Source: Cadophora sp. MPI-SDFR-AT-0126 (lineage: Eukaryota; Ascomycota; Leotiomycetes; Helotiales; Ploettnerulaceae). From it: a stretch of DNA of 64,000 nt. The stretch lies in contig JAGMVK010000002.1 in assembly GCA_020747065.1 (NCBI GenBank), positions 2,914,001-2,978,000 on the forward strand, written 5' to 3'. Position numbers and translations under genes: made by a program. The notes beneath the pieces were generated by a model. That model made no database searches and was not told the origin of the DNA. It was given only the letters and a program-made list of their open reading frames with translations. The stretch's first letter is position 1. Every line of letters begins with the position of its first letter. Of this stretch, positions 55,793 to 64,000 are shown piece by piece.

Positions 55793-58700
55793 ATGGATCC
55801 ATTATCGGCATTGTCGGTCGCAGGAACAATAATCCAGTTCGTTGATTTTGGAACGAGAGTGCTGTCTAGCGGTATGGAGCTCTACAGATCTACCAAGGGA
55901 TCACTGAATGTCAGCGAGGAACTAGAGCTCGTGACTGGAGATCTGCAAGCTGTACTCATGAAGCTTCGAGCAAACGCGGGTCCAGTAGCCTCCATTCCAC
56001 CAGTTCCACAATCATCAGCAGAAATTGACGAGCATCGTGACAGTTTTCTCGAGATTTGCAACAATGCTACCTCGATTGCTGGAGAGTTGTTACACAAACT
56101 TAATGGTTTGAAAGTAAAAGATGGGAAGCATTGTGTGTGGCAGACCCTCAGAGCTGCAGTGAAGACTGCATGGTCGAAGGACGAAATTTCGGAATTGAAG
56201 GAGAGGTTATCAAATCTTACTAGTTCCTTGACGCCACGATTGTTGCTTGAAATGGGGTGAGTAGGAGCCTTGGAAGACATCTATTACCTTGTTTCGGCTA
56301 ACCTCCGATAGAGGCAACATTGATGCCGCCCACCTATCGTTGTCGAGCCGATTCAACGCTTTGGACAGGCAGACGAAACGGATTCTCGAGGCCATAGTGA
56401 GCACAAACGATAGCTTGTCACAGGAGATTGTCAAGTCTCTAGCATCGCTGATATGTCGTTCGGAACGTACCAACGAAGATGCACACCACAGAACTCGTCA
56501 AATGATAGCAGATTTGAGGAAAGATATCTTCTCCCAATTCTCTACCATGGACGTTATTACAGCTCGAGTCGAAATGCTGAATGTCGGATCTGAAAAGGAA
56601 GCTCAGCTACGGGATGTCGTGAACACAACATTGCTTGAGCAATTATCATACTCTTGTATGACGAATCGATACGAGGAAATACGGGAAGCCCACTCAGAAA
56701 CATTCAAGTGGATATTTTGTGGTGCAGAGCATTCGGCTCAGCCATGGGATGACTTTGCGAAATGGCTGAGACAGGATGATGGTATATACTGGATCAACGG
56801 TAAAGCAGGTTCTGGAAAGTCCACCTTGATGAAACACATTTTTGACAGCCGCCATACAGCCAAGTACCTTCAGGAGTGGTGTCATAAGAGGCCATCTACC
56901 GTCAGTGAATGTTGTATTGCAACCTTCTTCTTCTGGAACAGCGGAACAGACTTGCAAAAGAGCCAGCAAGGACTTCTTCGATCGCTGTTGTTCCAAGTCC
57001 TTAGTCACAATCGCGATCTTATCCCTATTGTTCTCCCTACCCAATGGGCGGGCTATTACAGTGAACGACCGGCTCTAGAACAACGGTTCAAAACAAAAGT
57101 TTGGTCACTTCGAGAACTTCACGAAGCATTCGAGAGGCTTATCAAGCAACAAGAATATCAAATGAGCCTGTGCTTCTTTGTGGATGGCCTTGACGAGTTC
57201 AGTGGTGACGCCGAACAGCTTTGCATGCTCTTCAAGCGACTGGAGAAGGCATCAGGAATGGCAAAATTCTGCCTATCGAGCCGACCTTGGGTAGCATTCC
57301 AAGAACAACTCGGGCAGTGCTCTAAACTTCGATTGCAAGACCTCACATTCAAAGACATTGAGATTTATACCAGAGACAAACTCCAAAGCAGTCAAGCTTT
57401 CATGAAGCTAGCAGATCGAGATCCACAGCTTCTTGAATCTTTGAAAGATGAGATCATGGAAAAGGCACAGGGGGTATTTCTCTGGGTCGAGGTGGTCATC
57501 AAACTACTTTTGCGAGGTGCCAACAAGCGGGATTCTAATGCCCAACTTTGGGCACGGTTAAGGTCATTTCCAGGGGAACTTTATCCCTTGTACAAGACCA
57601 TCTTGATGCAGATAGAACCGGTGTATCTCGAATGGGCATCAAAAACATTCCAGATAATGAGAAGGACGATGCAACTGGGGCTTGATCCTTTCCGAAAAAT
57701 ACAAACAACAACAGCTTCGACATTTCCAGACTTTCTCGAATCTCAACCAGCTCCTCCAATTGTCAGCACTCTTCCTCTGACTGTGGTATTTCTCTTGGCT
57801 GCTCTGTGCGACGACGCGGAACTAGATGATATCCAAGAGATGTCGAAAGAAAACTTGGAACTGAGATGTGAGGAAACACGAATCCACCTCACTGCACGCT
57901 GTGCCGGACTCCTAGAAGTCTCTATGGAGAAGAGCTCAGCCACGATCTTTCAAGGCTCGACGATAATATATATGCACCGCACCGCTCGCGATTTTCTGGA
58001 GCAAGAGTCTCAATGGTCTATGATCGTTTCTTATACCGATCAATCAAGATTTTCACCCGATCTCGCAATGTTGAGAGCTTCGGTCACTATGCTCATGTCG
58101 AAAGGCTTCTCGCAAATGAACACATACGCAGGGCAACTTTCCAGCAGTATTGTGCTCCTTGGAATGCCCAGGCACCAGAAGATCTTCAAAAAAGGCTTCA
58201 ATCTGGGTCATCTTCGAATTGCAGAGGATGTTGTGATCTATGCGCACCATGCTGATGATCATGATGGATCTATCAACGAGCAAATAAAATACCTTGAACT
58301 TTACAACACATGGAGGACACGCTGGATTCCACAGCAGTCGCATATCACAGAGAGTGTAAAGGACACCAAATGGTTGCTAGGATCCACAATTCTCGGTCTG
58401 TCGGGGTTCGTGAAGAGTATTCTGGTTAGCCAGGACAAAGCAGTACAATCCGAAACGTCGGGCGCTCTTTTATACGCCCTTTGTAGCTCGGAACATTTTG
58501 AGCCAGATGTGCCATTTGCAAAGGGCAAAATGGTACGCGTGCTACTCGAGCTGAGCTCAGATCATGTGTATAGTGTACCGAACGCTCTGCCTCGATTCAA
58601 AATGGGTCCTCGATGGCCTGCCGCTCTTGACAGTCTGGGAAGGATTCCAAAATCTGATTACAGAACAATGATCACACCACACTTAGTGGAGAGCTACGTT

Positions 58701-58976
58701 GAGGTGCTTGGAGCATTCCTGGCAGCAGGTGTTGATCCTACGGACATCCCCAGCAAGGTTCCGCCAGACTATTCGCTATGCCGCAAGAGTTTCGAACATG
58801 ATCTCTTTCGTGAAACTTTGTTAATGAAAGGGATTATGAGAACGGGTATCTTTTTCGATCTTGCGAAACTTGTTTTTGATCGCTCTGTCTATGCACACAA
58901 TATGAAGACGATAACTGTTGTACCGGGCAATCATGAACGCGGGATTTCGAAGAAAAGAAAAATGAACAATAATTAA
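55793..58976 (+). CDS. STAND/NACHT receptor-like protein with fungal N-terminal domain
   Basis: Two exons (55793-56256, 56312-58976) give 1042 residues. The N terminus (MDPLSALSVAGTIIQFVDFG...ELYRSTKG) is the common fungal STAND N-terminal domain, related to Helo-like domains used in cell-death signalling. A helical linker leads to a NACHT NTPase with P-loop GKAGSGKST at about 318-326 and Walker B FFVDGLDE at about 443-450, and a sensor-like LSSRPW after it. The region after the NACHT includes IIYMHRTARDFLEQ, typical of the winged-helix/DUF7791-type part. No ankyrin, WD40 or TPR repeats are evident at the C terminus; it ends in a basic KKRKMNNN that may be a nuclear signal. NLR-like proteins act in non-self recognition and heterokaryon incompatibility. 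The ligand is unknown. Confidence 0.88.
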
Positions 58977-60242
58977 GAGGCATGGGAGTCTTCCGGCCGA
59001 TCGGAGCAAGAATGTGACAACGGTCGAGGTATCGACCTCGTTATAAAGATAAAAAGTTTAAACCCCAATTGGAACAGGGCATGGTATCCGAGCTATCGGA
59101 CGACAATGATGTGATATTTCTGGGAGAGAGACCTGTCTGTCGGGACAAAAGGGTCAATGTCAGGGAAGACGACTGAGATCAAACTCTAGATTTCTGCTGG
59201 AGGAGATATTGTGGATGCTATACAAAGACTTTACATCTCGTTACATCGCTCCCCTCTGATGCAGATCTAGAATCAAAGGTACGAGTCATACGATGCCATT
59301 CGGATGTACCACCAACACCAACACCAACTCCTACCCCGGATTCAGGACCAACACCAACAATGACAACTACAGCACCAATTCAATATTCAGAAATGGCTCG
59401 AACGTCTGCCCCGACAACAACCACAACACTAACTCAATATCCAGAAACCGCTTGAACATCTCAAATTCAAGCAGTAAGTCTGCACGAACCAAGATGAAAG
59501 AATCATTAAACAATGACGAGAACCTGCATAGAATGAGGGTAAGGAACAGGATGAACCTTTTTCAAGAGTATTGGAAGTAGATCACGAAAGTGGAGAAGGA
59601 GAAGATGGAGGAGAAGAAATAGAAGCAGCAGAAGAGCGACGAAAGTGTGAAGTGACATCGGAGTAGGTGTGAGAGGGTTAGAGGGGACGACGTGTTGCAT
59701 TTTGCGAAAACGAGGACGCGAATTGCCTTTGATAGTGACATTTATCATCAAACAAGATCAACACACAACATAGAGATATTTCTATGAGCGGACCTCAGTA
59801 TACTTACTGACATAGTACAGTACATCACAACTCACTCCTCACGCAAATACATCCAGAGCTCTCAGGCCGACCTTCCCTTCGCTTCGCATCTCGTGGTGTT
59901 CGGTTCTTTAATTATACCACTGTCTAAGCGAGCCCCGAGTACAAAGGAGCCCGATGAGTCTCCATTAATACTAAGAATGTGAAGACAAAATACTTGAGAA
60001 TAGGTAAGATTAGAACCATATATTAGAATACTGAGAAAGATGACTGCATATGAGGACGAATAGTAGAAATTAGGGTAATGCAAAAAAGAACGCCGGGTAT
60101 CTCACCCTTCCAAAGCCCTCCTATCAGTCTCTTCCCAGCTCTTCTCTCCTCTCTCTCCCAAAAGAAAAGACGTCCAAAATTCCCCCAAATCACTCCCATC
60201 TATTACCCCCTTCCGACTTCAACTCCAACTCCACCTTCCAAA
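58977..60242. other. Intergenic region, no supported gene
   Basis: A short frame near 59284-59460 contains ACCAACACC repeats that read as Thr-Pro or Asn-Thr runs depending on frame. It stops quickly and is not a supported gene. The remainder is unremarkable. Confidence 0.5.
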
Positions 60243-61104
60243 CTATTTCCCCATCTTGCCCATCAACCACTCCTTCCCCCTATCCGCCAACCCCTTACTC
60301 CTCTCCCCATCACTCTTCCCTCCGTTGGCCTTCCCCCCCGCACCCGAACCACTCACCAACCCCTCCCGCCCATCCTCACTCCTATCATCCCCCACCGCAC
60401 TCTCCCACTTGGCATTGTCCTTCTTCGCGTTCTCGATGTCGGCTGCGGAGGGCTTGAAGACGTTGGCGGCGCCGCCGCGGCCGACGTGTGTGTTGTTGTT
60501 GGATTCGCGGCGGGGGTGGCTGTAGATACGTTAATACGGTGTTCTTTTCTCCATCGATGAAAGGTTGCGTGAGAAAGTCTCAGATTGGGGGTTTTGTGCT
60601 GAGAGGATTTGAAGGGGGAATGGAATATGGAGGGGAGAGGGAGAGGGAGAAAGACATACGCAACAACATCCTGCGCCCGTCTCGCCTCCTGCGCATCAGT
60701 GTTCTTGGCCATATTCCCACTTCCTCCACGCCCGGTCGTGTACATTTCACTCTTCAGGGTAGGCGTCTCGAGATTGACGGGTTCATTGTCCGTGGTTGAG
60801 ACGCCGATGTTGCCTATTTCTCCTTGTCAGTTTATCCTACATCTCGACGTCTTGGCTCTCCAATCCAGAATATCTTGAATTGCAAAAGCCAGAGGATGAT
60901 GACTGTGATGATTGAGGAGGGGCTTCCGCCTCGTGCATTTTCACATGGGATTTCCCCGTTCCGGAAGAAGCTCGTTGGGAGGAAAGAATGGAATGTAAGT
61001 GACGTACCGGCTCCACCGCGACCGTGGGAGAGTTGTGCTCGCTTCTGTGAGTTGTTGCTGTCTCTGCGACCGGTTTCGTTGAGAGCTTTGGGTACTGCTG
61101 CCAT
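60243..61104 (-). CDS. DUF3602 protein with GRGGAGN motifs
   Basis: Three exons (61008-61104, 60660-60813, 60243-60519, minus strand) give 175 residues. Three copies of the family hallmark G-R-G-G-(A/S)-(G/A)-N are present: SHGRGGAGNIG (made across intron 1), TTGRGGSGNMAK and HVGRGGAANVFK. Intron positions fall in or near the repeats. The C terminus is Gly/Lys/Ser-rich and ends LADRGKEWLMGKMGK. DUF3602 proteins are small, hydrophilic fungal proteins of unknown function. All intron junctions restore the expected frame. Confidence 0.85.
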
Positions 61105-62108
61105 TTTTGCGGTCTGTAGTTTTTTGGTTCTCTGGGATGTTTGCTTGTCGCAATTCGTTTTCCGATAGAGCAGCGGTGGGCGCAGAGGGATTTAATTCGG
61201 CTTGAGGTGTGAGACTCGTGGCGGGGTATTGTGGTAAATCAACAATGAGAAGTTGACAATTGGTTCCTATGAATGGACCTTGACGCAGTGGTAGCTTTCA
61301 CTTGTGTTCGAATATCTGTCCGCGGATAGAGAATAACAGAGAGTCAAGAAGAAGGAAACACTAGAGGAGGGCATAGCCAAAGCTATATACCAGCTCCTCG
61401 GTCGGTCACACCAACCCTCCTACCTCACAAAAGCGCAAGGCTACGGAAGGCTTTCCCCTCAAGCCAAGCTACTAACACAAGCAGAAAAATCTTTGCAAGC
61501 ATCATTCATCATCTGGGACACATTCGGGTACCGCTGGTACAGAGTAGCACGGCCATGGCATCATGCCTAGCCTCATTTTCCCATCCAGCCTCTCCCGGGA
61601 ATCCATTACCCAACGAGTATGCGGCCTCAGCCCTGCAAAAACCGCAAAGAAAAACAGATGAGAATCAAACCGGATAGTGAAAAATGCACTTTGAAATTTC
61701 CCAATGCCCAGGCGGTGAAACCGACAGGAAACCAACTAATTAACCAAGTGCCCGAAGACTCGTGGTTGAGAGAAGCGCAGAATGCGGGGAGACGATGCAG
61801 AGAATGACGAACTAAACGTAATGGAAATCGCCATGGACCTGCCTTATTCCCTGCGGACCAAATAGCCTGAAGATGGCGCCATCTGTCATGTGCGACTCGA
61901 TAATTGCCTTGTATTTCTTGGGCTTTTCTTGTATATTGTCTTGTCTCGTCTGGGGCTACTTTCTTTGTCGATGGAGCAATGTCCTGGTTGATACTTGCTA
62001 GAGCAGGGCAAGTTTGACAGATAAGATCCAGATATCGGCTCATCTCATGCAATGCAAGCCAGGTCTAGCTAGGGTACTGGCACTGACAGCGGCATGCCTG
62101 CGGGTGAG
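61105..62108. other. Intergenic region, no supported gene
   Basis: A 141-codon frame on the minus strand at 61627-62052 has no recognisable content. The stretch probably contains the DUF3602 gene promoter. Confidence 0.45.
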
Positions 62109-62558
62109 TTATTCCTGTCCATCTGGGTCAGGTACACCCGCAAAACGATGCAGATGCAGAATTTTCCATGGGTCGATGGAGACGTGTTGAGGTATGTCGT
62201 CGCATGAGCTGCAGAACTTTTCTTTTTTTGTTCCGATGGATCGGTGTGGAGCTTTTGGAATCTGGGGAAACGATGGAGCTTGAAGCGAGTTTCTACAGGG
62301 GGGCCTGATTGATGGGTGTGGTTTCTCGTCAGGGGCTGAGGCGAGAGCGAGGAGCAGTATGCGATACTGAGGTCTGGATGTATCCGCCTGCGCTAAATGG
62401 CACTGCTGAAAAGTCTCTGGATGTTGTTCAGGTCTAAAAGATGCTCTTTGTGAAATGGTAAAATTGTACTCACTATAGCCATATCCCGGGGCTGTTGGGG
62501 GGGACGGTGACAGTGGTTGTCCATCATTTGCATCATGAAGACAGTGGAGCAGATCCAT
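62109..62558 (-). CDS. Doubtful small open frame of 149 codons
   Basis: The frame starts MDLLHCLHDANDGQ, followed by a Pro-rich stretch ending GYGY. A good GTGAGT donor follows at about residue 28, so the true gene may be spliced and unlike the open frame; a candidate acceptor exists near 62405, but every continuation tested soon stops. No family is recognised. It could be a first coding exon, a leader peptide, or chance. Confidence 0.2.
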   Translation of the reverse strand: MDLLHCLHDANDGQPLSPSPPTAPGYGYSEYNFTISQRASFRPEQHPETFQQCHLAQADTSRPQYRILLLALASAPDEKPHPSIRPPCRNSLQAPSFPQIPKAPHRSIGTKKEKFCSSCDDIPQHVSIDPWKILHLHRFAGVPDPDGQE

Positions 62559-62812
62559 TACTCTAGGCTTCTATTTGGTCTGACTTGAATATATTGAAAA
62601 TATCAAATCGTAGAAAGTCTCTCATCTATATCGATATCCATCTATTCAACTAAACTCCAGTGACCTGTCCGAGCAGGTCATGTACTCCGACATCAAATCA
62701 TACTGATACACGGAATTGCCCAACCAGAAACCATCGTACAAATTTCTCATGTCCGAGGATCTTTTCGCTTGCCGCTTCAAGTCGCTTCCAGTCAAAAAAA
62801 TCAAGCAGCCAT
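62559..62812. other. Short spacer
   Basis: No gene seen between the doubtful small frame and the 3' end of the EXS gene. Confidence 0.4.
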
Positions 62813-63961
62813 TCAATCATCATCATCCTTCCCACTGCTATACCCAAAATCACCAAGATCATCACTGTACTCTCCCAGCAGGACATCATCCTGACCAGGT
62901 CCACCAAGAACACCTCTCTCGGTACTCCTCACCCATTCAGTCTCAACCCGGAAGAAAATCCATATCCATCTTCTGCCCACCTCCAAGAACTCCATGAGAA
63001 AGATGCCACTCTCGAAATCAGCGAAGTGGTCGAGATGAGGCGAGAGTTTGAGAGACCATGTGCAACGGAGTAAAAGGTCGAGGACGATGACGATGTAGTA
63101 GAGTTCTTTGGTGTGGAAGTATAGGCGTGAGCGTAGGCCAAAAGGGATATTACGTGGTGTTTTCGATGGAGAGCGTAGGGCCGAGAAGAGCGTGAGATCC
63201 CAATCTTTGGCTACGTCCCAGTAGAAGCTATACAACGAATTCACGATGACTGCCAGGAGCCACGCCCGGTATAGCGACTTCTCAGTCAACCCGACTGCAT
63301 CATGGTTGAGGGTCATGTTGCGCTGCAGAGCGGAGAATATGATGACTGGAAACGCAGAGGAGTATTTCAGCGCATTTGCTAAATGTTGACCTCCCCATCC
63401 TTGCGATCCTATCCCACCATTCCTGCGATTCGAGGCCCGTACACGTACGTATTCGATCAGGCACTGACGAAGTCGAATGAGGGACGGGATCGCGATTATG
63501 ATGGGAACGAGGTATTGTCCACCACAGGCGCGATCGGGGCGTTTGGTGGCAGAGCCATTGTGCGAAAAAAACATACAGAGAGCTACGAATAGGTCTGCGA
63601 TGACTTTTGCATAGGATGTGAGCACATCTGCAAGGAGGATATCGCCGAACTTCCCATCATGAGCTTGGGCTAGGCCGCCAATTGAGACACGCCGTAGGGT
63701 TTGTAAAAAGCGGCTTCTTCCGGTCGAGGCGAATCGTCGCGGAAGGAAGAAGATGACGAGGAGTAGGAGGAGGAGAGATATAGGGAGGAAGTCGTAATAT
63801 ATAACTAGTGTAGGGTTGCGGTGTGACAGCGCCCAGAAAAGGAGGATCGAGAGGGAGAAAGGGAGCGTGAGCAGGAGTGCGAGGCGGTACGTTGAAAGAT
63901 GGTGAGGGAGATCTGTTCGAGGAGATGCTCGTTGTGGATAGTTGATGAGAGAAGGGACATC
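62813..63961 (-). CDS. ERD1: EXS-domain membrane protein, Erd1-like (5' end outside window)
   Basis: An uninterrupted exon of 383 codons runs from an AG acceptor at about 63962 to the stop at 62813; at least one earlier exon lies beyond 64,000. The protein has several hydrophobic helices (LALLLTLPFSLSILLFWAL, ISLLLLLLVIFFLP, VIADLFVALCMFF, LYYIVIVLDLLLR) and EXS features: FGDILLADVLTSYAKVIADL, NSLYSFYWDVAKDWDLTLF, and a C-terminal FLEVGRRWIWIFFRVETEWV. Erd1 in yeast sits in the Golgi and is needed for retention and recycling of glycosyltransferases and phosphate recovery. The acidic tail (YSDDLGDFGYSSGKDDDD) is normal for the group. Syg1/Xpr1 members have an added SPX domain, which could only be ruled out with the missing 5' part. 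Confidence 0.82.
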   Translation of the reverse strand, partial: DVPSLINYPQRASPRTDLPHHLSTYRLALLLTLPFSLSILLFWALSHRNPTLVIYYDFLPISLLLLLLVIFFLPRRFASTGRSRFLQTLRRVSIGGLAQAHDGKFGDILLADVLTSYAKVIADLFVALCMFFSHNGSATKRPDRACGGQYLVPIIIAIPSLIRLRQCLIEYVRVRASNRRNGGIGSQGWGGQHLANALKYSSAFPVIIFSALQRNMTLNHDAVGLTEKSLYRAWLLAVIVNSLYSFYWDVAKDWDLTLFSALRSPSKTPRNIPFGLRSRLYFHTKELYYIVIVLDLLLRCTWSLKLSPHLDHFADFESGIFLMEFLEVGRRWIWIFFRVETEWVRSTERGVLGGPGQDDVLLGEYSDDLGDFGYSSGKDDDD

Positions 63962-64000
63962 CTGTGTTATAGATCAGTGATTGTTGGAGGTAGCAAGGGA

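Noticed and set aside
59293..59580. Asn/Thr-rich frame from ACCAAC repeats
   Set aside because: Simple repeat translation; the alternative Thr-Pro frame stops soon. No gene-like features.
1..64000. CRISPR arrays or bacterial-type operons
   Set aside because: Spliced genes and fungal families show a eukaryotic nuclear genome; the short tandem repeats have no unique spacers.

Overview
The window looks like the nuclear genome of a filamentous ascomycete (Pezizomycotina). Genes are split by short introns (about 45-100 nt, GTRAGT donors, CTAAY branch sites). Fungal-specific families are present: UstYa oxidases, a velvet protein, a STAND/NACHT receptor and an MBOAT_2 wax-synthase-like protein. Repeats have decayed into AT-rich blocks, as repeat-induced point mutation (RIP) would produce. 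A Leotiomycete-like fungus would fit, but that is a guess. All exon structures below were built by hand from splice consensus and reading-frame continuity.

Region 1 (0.4-5.7 kb) is a tryptophan-to-anthranilate gene group: kynurenine formamidase, indoleamine 2,3-dioxygenase and kynureninase, plus a small antibiotic-monooxygenase-like protein. Indoleamine dioxygenase makes N-formylkynurenine, the formamidase releases kynurenine, and kynureninase cleaves it. An ankyrin protein with PPxY motifs follows at 6.5-8.2 kb.

Region 2 (9.5-18 kb) is the most interesting part. An NCS1 nucleobase permease is followed by two UstYa-family (DUF3328) oxidases, each with two HxxHC motifs. The second is divergent from a secreted 310-residue repeat precursor whose nine internal units all end in HHTEAQIA. 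Every unit lies in its own exon, and all nine introns sit in phase 0 at the same place in the repeat. This has the layout of an UstY-dependent (dikaritin-type) RiPP cluster, but the conserved peptide has no tyrosine and the exon-per-repeat structure is unusual. Decayed copies of the same repeat reappear 24 kb downstream, at 42.0-42.9 kb.

Region 3 (19-42 kb) is an accessory island between those two sets of repeats. AT-rich, RIP-like blocks lie at both edges (19.0-21.2 and 39.5-41.9 kb). The middle has normal composition and holds an unrecognised 923-residue protein, an intact DEDDh exonuclease-like gene, a cysteine/histidine-rich protein, and a frame-damaged second copy of the exonuclease. A minisatellite rich in GGTACC is interrupted at one exact TA by a decayed Tc1/mariner-type element.

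Region 4 (43-64 kb) is ordinary chromosome: a MYND/Mss51-like protein, an MBOAT_2 wax-synthase-like protein, the developmental and secondary-metabolism regulator VelB, a 5.7 kb gene-poor stretch with a TCGACC minisatellite in both orientations, a NACHT receptor-like protein, a DUF3602 protein, and an EXS/Erd1-like membrane protein whose 5' end lies outside the window.
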